NCBI GenBank assembly: GCA_021786695.1
Contig: JAJYMT010000050.1
Coordinates: 1-8,701, forward strand
Direction of reading: 5' to 3'
Length of the DNA: 8,701 bases
From: a bacterium
Lineage (GTDB): Bacteria > Patescibacteriota > Patescibacteriia > Patescibacteriales > GWE2-39-37
Each line of letters begins with the position of its first letter. The first letter of the stretch is position 1. The notes below the pieces were generated by a model. It was not told where the DNA came from and did not search any database. It saw only the letters and a program-made list of their open reading frames with translations. The position numbers and the translations under genes were made by a program. Below, in pieces: positions 5,729 to 8,701 of this stretch.

Positions 5729-6373
5729 CTAAAAACCGAGTTTTTCCCTGATCAGTATCACTTTGGCGCGGTTCGGCATGATCTCTTGATTAATGACCAA
5801 CAGTTTGCTCACGGCGCTCTGCGGTACGCCGTAGGCCTGACGCGCCCGCTCCGACTCGAGCGGCAAGACGTATTGGTAGATACGGACGAAGGCCTCATCC
5901 AGATTCTTGACGATTTTCTGCGCGCCTACTACCCAGATGACGTGCGACGAGCCGTAAGCATAGGCCGGTAGCTGGCTGCCGGTGTTGGAAGCGATAACTA
6001 GTTGGCCGCTTTCCGTTACTGCCTGCACGCTACCGATCGTCCATTCGGGCGCCGCGCCGATCCGCTGCATCGCCAATCCATCAACGGCACGATTCATTTT
6101 TTTTAATTTTTGCCTGACCGAATCATATTTTCCGGAATCATTGATGATCGTCTGCAGGCCGATCGTACGCAAGGTCTCCGAGGTCATGTCCATCACCTCG
6201 GCTCCTTCGGGCAACAGTTCCAATACGCGTTTTTTCGCCGCCGCCCCGTTTTCGACGATTTCCGTTGATATGCCATGTTTTTCCAAGGCGTCGGCCGCGC
6301 GTTTAAGCGCGTCAGAAGAAGCCAATTTGCCGTAATTCATATATTTGAATGCTAATTCAGTTGTATCTTTCAC
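5729..6373 (-). CDS. LUD domain protein (LutC/YkgG-like)
   Basis: This 214-residue protein is a single LUD domain, the domain shared by LutB and LutC of lactate utilisation and by many stand-alone proteins of unknown substrate. PEGAEVMDMTSETLRTIG (55-72) is the first conserved block and NTGSQLPAYAYGSSHVIWVV (130-149) the glycine-rich core. GAQKIVKNLDEAFVRI (150-165) and the C-terminal NRAKVILIREKLGF (201-214) complete the family pattern. No LutA or LutB partner is visible, so a lactate role is not supported. The longest frame starts at a GTG (6373-6371) with no good Shine-Dalgarno. The ATG at residue 12 (6340-6338), giving MNYGKLAS, is an equally credible start and matches how I recall related proteins beginning. 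It is upstream of DUF1059 on the same strand and is next to the IS element. Confidence 0.85.
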   Translation of the reverse strand: MKDTTELAFKYMNYGKLASSDALKRAADALEKHGISTEIVENGAAAKKRVLELLPEGAEVMDMTSETLRTIGLQTIINDSGKYDSVRQKLKKMNRAVDGLAMQRIGAAPEWTIGSVQAVTESGQLVIASNTGSQLPAYAYGSSHVIWVVGAQKIVKNLDEAFVRIYQYVLPLESERARQAYGVPQSAVSKLLVINQEIMPNRAKVILIREKLGF

Positions 6374-6393
6374 TTATATCTCTTATACCTCTG

Positions 6394-6422
6394 GTCTTAC
6401 TCCGATTGAAGTGGGATGTCAA
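6394..6422 (-). promoter_or_regulatory. Possible promoter of the LUD gene
   Basis: A perfect -35 TTGACA (6422-6417) is followed 17 bases later by TAAGAC (6399-6394), which matches the -10 consensus in only three positions. A TATAAG lies closer to the gene (6387-6382) but too far from the -35. Confidence 0.3.
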
Positions 6423-6465
6423 TAAGCGAAAAGTGGATATGTTTCTGAGAAAATCCGACCAATGA

Positions 6466-6492
6466 AAACCACCGGCAATAAGCCGGTGGTTT
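6466..6492 (-). repeat. Right-end hairpin of the IS200-like element
   Basis: AAACCACCGGC (6466-6476) and GCCGGTGGTTT (6482-6492) are perfect complements around AATAA. It lies after the tnpA stop codon. A second hairpin, GCCCGC/GCGGGC (6500-6505 and 6509-6514), stands between it and the stop. Confidence 0.75.
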
Positions 6493-6520
6493 CTTTCTTG
6501 CCCGCTACGCGGGCTGATAC

Positions 6521-6943
6521 TTACATCGGCAGTTTTGGCATTTCTACCTGATGGTGCTGTTGGTTCTCAACGTATCGTTTGATCATGATCTCGTCCAAGC
6601 CAACGGTAGAAGCGTAATAACCTCTGCCCCAAAAGCTGCCCTGGGGTATTTTCTTGGACTTCTTTTTGAGCCAGAACGAGGATTTACCCTTGAGAATACC
6701 TACAATGTAGGCGACGGAATACTTGGGCGGGATGCCGACATACAAATGGACGTGATCATCACCGATGTGCTGGGCATAGAACTGCAGACCCTTCCATTTG
6801 CAGATCTGTTTGAATATTCGGAGCAACTCTGCTTTAATGAATTTATCGGCCATTGTCTTGCCTCGGTATTTGGGGATCCAAACCAAATGAAAACCGCAGC
6901 GATAAGAACAATGGTCGAGTTGGTATAACCGGGCATTTGCCAT
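6521..6943 (-). CDS. tnpA: IS200 family transposase TnpA (Y1 HUH type)
   Basis: This 140-residue enzyme would cut and rejoin single-stranded ends of its element through a tyrosine-DNA bond. HVH at residues 64-66 (GDDHVHLYVG) is the HUH metal site. Y124 in IKRYVENQ is the catalytic tyrosine, with Q128 on the same helix. VWIPKYRGK (21-29), IPPKYSVAYIVGILKGKSS (71-89) and FWGRGYYASTVG (104-115) are further family blocks. Length and motifs are complete, so the protein looks intact. The ATG at 6943 has an ideal AGGAGG seven bases upstream, but that site is locked in a perfect 11-bp hairpin that ends at the start codon. The promoter lies at 6976-7003. It differs from REP-associated transposases in length and is closer to true IS200, though the element ends resemble REP-like hairpins. 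Confidence 0.92.
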   Translation of the reverse strand: MANARLYQLDHCSYRCGFHLVWIPKYRGKTMADKFIKAELLRIFKQICKWKGLQFYAQHIGDDHVHLYVGIPPKYSVAYIVGILKGKSSFWLKKKSKKIPQGSFWGRGYYASTVGLDEIMIKRYVENQQHHQVEMPKLPM

Positions 6944-6975
6944 AAAATCACCTCCTTTCTGATTGAGGTGATTTT
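6944..6975 (-). promoter_or_regulatory. Hairpin sequestering the tnpA ribosome site
   Basis: AAAATCACCTC (6944-6954) and GAGGTGATTTT (6965-6975) are perfect complements with a 10-base loop. In tnpA mRNA the 3' arm contains most of the SD and ends directly before the ATG, so the complete fold should block translation. A transcript started at the element's own promoter (about 6969) would keep only about five base pairs of the stem. Confidence 0.75.
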
Positions 6976-7003
6976 ATTATAGCGCCGAGGGCTACGCCAT
7001 CAA
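6976..7003 (-). promoter_or_regulatory. Internal promoter of tnpA
   Basis: On the minus strand a -35 TTGATG (7003-6998) is followed by a 16-base spacer and a perfect -10 TATAAT (6981-6976). The expected start is near 6969, inside the upstream arm of the SD-sequestering hairpin. Confidence 0.6.
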
Positions 7004-7010
7004 ACGCACA

Positions 7011-7028
7011 CACCCGCTAAAGCGGGTG
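7011..7028 (-). repeat. Left-end hairpin of the IS200-like element
   Basis: CACCCGCT (7011-7018) and AGCGGGTG (7021-7028) are perfect complements around two bases. It lies on the 5' side of tnpA and shares its flanking string with the right-end hairpin. Confidence 0.7.
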
Positions 7029-7042
7029 GTTTCTCTTGTAAT

Positions 7043-7069
7043 GAAAAGCGGCTCAGGGAGCGAGCCGCT
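7043..7069 (-). terminator. Terminator of the orphan gene at 7068-7466
   Basis: On the minus strand AGCGGCTC (7069-7062) pairs perfectly with GAGCCGCT (7054-7047) and is followed by TTTTC. It overlaps the stop codon of the gene and ends about where the IS element begins. The T run is short. Confidence 0.65.
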
Positions 7070-7466
7070 AATGGGTGGTTGGGTTGAAGTTATCCAGTCC
7101 GGATTCTTGCCAGGGATTATCCACTGTGAAAAGTTCGATCTCCTGTTTGATTTCTTGCCTGTCATCCGGGATGATGATCGAACCTTGGTCGACTCCTTCG
7201 AGATCCAACAAGGAATCGACAAGATGCCTCTTCTTCATCTTGAATTTGAAGATGTATGAATGATCGACTAGGCGTTGCCAACCGGATTCATAGCCCGCGT
7301 TCCCTTGGGCCAGGTAGCAGACCCTGACCAATAGCGTCTCGCGCCGGGGGCTGTAGTGGATCCAGCTGACTTCGCCGCGCAGGGCTCGCGGTTCCTCGAG
7401 ACCGAGAAACAGCAGCCCGCCCAAAAAAAGATTGTTCAAGGAACAATTGATCTCTTCAAGGTCCAT
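7068..7466 (-). CDS. Hypothetical protein, unrecognised family
   Basis: This 132-residue protein matches no family I can name. The start is set at the ATG at 7466 because an ideal AGGAGG (7480-7475) stands eight bases upstream; a longer frame to 7517 exists but lacks such a site. The N-terminus has a short hydrophobic stretch (LNNLFLGGLLFLGL, residues 10-23), too short and too interrupted to be a clear membrane segment. The middle (about 33-75) alternates strands such as TLLVRVCYLA and YIFKFKM, and the C-terminal third is acidic with IPDDRQEIKQEIELF. It has its own promoter (7535-7563) and terminator (7043-7069), so it is a complete single-gene unit. The regulatory setting argues that it is a real gene. 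No function can be assigned. Confidence 0.65.
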   Translation of the reverse strand: MDLEEINCSLNNLFLGGLLFLGLEEPRALRGEVSWIHYSPRRETLLVRVCYLAQGNAGYESGWQRLVDHSYIFKFKMKKRHLVDSLLDLEGVDQGSIIIPDDRQEIKQEIELFTVDNPWQESGLDNFNPTTH

Positions 7467-7534
7467 TGCCGTGTCCTCCTTTCCGAATTTGTCGGACTCG
7501 GAACTCGGGACGTGCAACAGCCGTGTCTATCTAC

Positions 7535-7563
7535 AGTTTAGCATCTGCTGATGGAATTGTGAA
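7535..7563 (-). promoter_or_regulatory. Promoter of the orphan gene at 7068-7466
   Basis: On the minus strand a -35 TTCACA (7563-7558, five of six consensus bases) and a 17-base spacer lead to an extended -10, TGCTAAACT (7543-7535). The predicted start near 7528 leaves a leader of about 60 bases before the SD and ATG. Confidence 0.65.
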
Positions 7564-7631
7564 ATGTGGTCTTTATTAGAAAAAGTCCGAACCTATTTTC
7601 AGGAACACCCCGATGCTGAATTCTGAAACTC

Positions 7632-7782
7632 CCCGCCGCCGTCCCGCGAGGCCGCGGGGCTGTCAAACAGAAAAATTTTCTTATCTTTCTGATTCAGGAT
7701 TTGCGCGCGCTCGTTTTTTGAATTCTAAAAGGAAAAGAAAATTTTTCTGTTTGCCCCTGCCTTGGATCGGCAGGGCGGCGGG
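7632..7782. repeat. Nested multi-branched palindromic element
   Basis: Outer arms CCCGCCGCC (7632-7640) and GGCGGCGGG (7774-7782) pair perfectly. Inside lie three hairpins: CCCGCG/CGCGGG around AGGC (7643-7658), a long central one whose 19-base arms CAAACAGAAAAATTTTCTT (7664-7682) and its exact complement (7735-7753) flank a loop containing GCGCGCGC, and CCCTGCC/GGCAGGG (7755-7761 and 7769-7775). The last one competes with the outer stem for two bases. The central stem continues imperfectly toward the loop. No coding frame of note covers it. Confidence 0.8.
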
Positions 7783-7784
7783 CT

Positions 7785-7936
7785 AGATGTTTTTTATCCA
7801 AATCATCCCCGCTATTGTGCGGTTGGTCGGCGCTTTGGGGGGTTTAAATACATAATACACATAATACAATGAAATTATCTAAAATAGCAACGGTTAACGT
7901 TTTTGAGCTAATATTAATGCTATTTATTAATTTGTC
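7785..7936. other. Gene-free AT-rich spacer with a short tandem repeat
   Basis: Apart from a 9-bp tandem repeat, CATAATACA twice at 7851-7868, and a short near-palindrome around GTTAAC (about 7893-7905), I see nothing organised between the palindromic element and the promoter at 7937. Frames here on either strand look non-coding. Confidence 0.5.
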
Positions 7937-7965
7937 TTGACAGAAGTAGAAATTTATGCTATTAT
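7937..7965 (+). promoter_or_regulatory. Near-consensus promoter of the gene at 8036
   Basis: A perfect -35 TTGACA (7937-7942), a 17-base spacer and TATTAT (7960-7965) preceded by TGC, an extended -10. The predicted start is near 7972, leaving a leader of about 64 bases. Confidence 0.8.
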
Positions 7966-7971
7966 TATAAC

Positions 7972-8008
7972 GCAAGAATTTTCTTGCAGTTGGCCTGGCA
8001 AATCCAGG
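7972..8008 (+). promoter_or_regulatory. Two tandem hairpins in the leader of the gene at 8036
   Basis: GCAAGA (7972-7977) pairs with TCTTGC (7982-7987) exactly at the predicted 5' end of the mRNA, and CCTGG (7994-7998) pairs with CCAGG (8004-8008). Neither covers the ribosome site AAGGAG (8023-8028). A role in protecting the 5' end is possible but inferred. Confidence 0.45.
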
Positions 8009-8035
8009 AATAAGCTCATTGAAAGGAGCAGGACG

Positions 8036-8701
8036 ATGACGACAGGGTCGATCACGCCGACAGAAGGACAGGAAAAACAGCTCGAAAGGCTCGTGCAGGA
8101 CGCGGTGGCAGACGCGCGAAAAAGCGTTGTTCTCGACAAGGACGCCATGCAACGTCTCATCGGGAACGGCGGCAAGTTCCAGGGCGACATCATCGCTTCA
8201 CTGATCAAGCACTCGGTCGCCGACACCCGCTTTGAGCTCATGAATTCTTTCGAGCTCACGGTTCCCAGCGGCTACGACCACGGCACGCAGCTCGCCACCT
8301 TCGCCGAGTACACGAAGAAAAAGGCGGAGAAGTTTTACTACTTCAACGAGGCAACTACGGACAGGAACTTCGCCAAGGCATCTCAGCGGCTGGTTCAGGG
8401 CAGGACCTACGGGGTCAAGATTTTCGCCATCAAGCGAAGGGTGACCTCGGAAGACTGTCTGGCGTTTCTCGCCTCGCAGCAAGCGATTCTTGTCGGGGCG
8501 CAAGGACTGTCCCTTACCCGCCAGCTCAAGAAGAACGAGTTCCCGGTCAGCAGGTGGACGGTTTCCTTTGACCAGAAGGATGCGCTCTGGAAAGACGCCG
8601 ACGGTGACCTCAGGGTGCCGGACGTGTACCGTTACTCGAGCGGTGACTGGCGCTTCTCCCTCGGCTACTTCGAGTACGACTGGTATGACGGCCACTGTCT
8701 G
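8036..8701 (+). CDS. Hypothetical protein, unrecognised family, runs off the right edge
   Basis: The ATG at 8036 has an AAGGAG seven bases upstream and opens a frame with no stop to the window end, giving at least 222 residues. It begins MTTGSITPTEGQEKQLERLV. The first 60 residues look helical and charged, including FQGDIIASLIKHSVADTRFE. The rest reads as alternating strands and helices with many aromatic residues: EKFYYFNEATTDRNFAK, GRTYGVKIFAIKRRVTSE, AILVGAQGLSLTRQL, RWTVSFDQKDALW, and finally WRFSLGYFEYDWYDGHCL. There is no signal peptide or membrane segment, so it is probably soluble. I cannot assign a family or function. Promoter, leader, SD and codon pattern all support a real gene. 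The C-terminus is missing because of the window edge, not because of a lesion. Confidence 0.85.
   Translation, partial: MTTGSITPTEGQEKQLERLVQDAVADARKSVVLDKDAMQRLIGNGGKFQGDIIASLIKHSVADTRFELMNSFELTVPSGYDHGTQLATFAEYTKKKAEKFYYFNEATTDRNFAKASQRLVQGRTYGVKIFAIKRRVTSEDCLAFLASQQAILVGAQGLSLTRQLKKNEFPVSRWTVSFDQKDALWKDADGDLRVPDVYRYSSGDWRFSLGYFEYDWYDGHCL

Larger units (their letters stand above)
6464..7038 (-). mobile_element. IS200-like insertion sequence (single tnpA, hairpin ends)
   Basis: A lone IS200-type TnpA gene is bracketed by subterminal hairpins instead of terminal inverted repeats, as expected for this single-strand transposing family. Read on the plus strand, both hairpins are followed by a near-identical string: GGTGGTTTCTTTCTTG at 6485-6500 and GGTGGTTTCTCTTG at 7025-7038. 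There is no tnpB. The exact cleavage points cannot be read, so the boundaries are approximate. The element also contains its own promoter and a hairpin over the tnpA ribosome site. Confidence 0.75.

Noticed and set aside
6551..6928. Plus-strand frame opposite tnpA
   Set aside because: TnpA on the minus strand has complete HUH and tyrosine motifs; the plus frame is a shadow.
7632..7782. CRISPR or tRNA interpretation of the branched palindrome
   Set aside because: There is no repeat-spacer regularity, and the arms and loops do not fit a tRNA (no T-loop, wrong arm lengths).
7844..8259. Minus-strand frames across 7844-8259
   Set aside because: They cross a strong plus-strand promoter, leader and gene start and have no ribosome site.
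8198..8695. 165-codon minus-strand open frame at the right edge
   Set aside because: It is opposite the plus-strand gene at 8036, which has a promoter and SD; the frame reflects GC-rich codon bias.

Overview
The window looks like a chromosomal stretch of an uncultured bacterium with a small genome. Candidate Phyla Radiation (Patescibacteria) is my best guess. This rests on style, not on a marker gene: single genes with their own consensus promoters, several starts with no Shine-Dalgarno (SD), AT-rich tandem repeats that run into a gene end, an IS200-type transposase, and orphan proteins. All open frames read sensibly with the standard code. I saw no rRNA, tRNA or CRISPR array.

Layout, left to right. 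Bases 1-208 hold a consensus promoter pointing left out of the window and an extended -10 promoter pointing right. Bases 209-737 are a broken zinc metallopeptidase gene of the HEXXH type; one of its lesions is a 13-bp tandem duplication whose removal restores the frame. A TehB-like methyltransferase (763-1365) and a terminator follow, then a probably leaderless GNAT acetyltransferase (1496-2029). These first genes are visibly more AT-rich than what follows. Bases 2032-5373 carry an aminotransferase and an archaeal-type GTP phosphoenolpyruvate carboxykinase, separated by an AT-rich repeat. The carboxykinase is frameshifted about 100 residues before its end. A perfect bidirectional terminator (5387-5426) separates these from a minus-strand pair, a DUF1059 small protein and a LUD-domain protein, with GC-rich palindromes between them.

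Bases 6464-7038 are an IS200-like element with one TnpA, hairpin ends, its own promoter and a hairpin that sequesters the transposase SD. It is followed by an orphan minus-strand gene (7068-7466) with a clear promoter, SD and terminator. Bases 7564-7936 have no gene; they hold a nested palindromic structure of about 150 bp and an AT-rich stretch. A near-consensus promoter then drives an unrecognised gene that runs off the right edge (8036-8701).

The aminotransferase and carboxykinase could link amino-acid carbon to oxaloacetate and phosphoenolpyruvate, but this is inference. The other genes do not form an evident pathway. The most interesting signals are regulatory or structural: the fold-back control of tnpA, the multi-branched palindrome, the in-frame palindrome inside the aminotransferase, and slippage-type lesions in two enzyme genes. 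I do not see a clear new multi-gene system.
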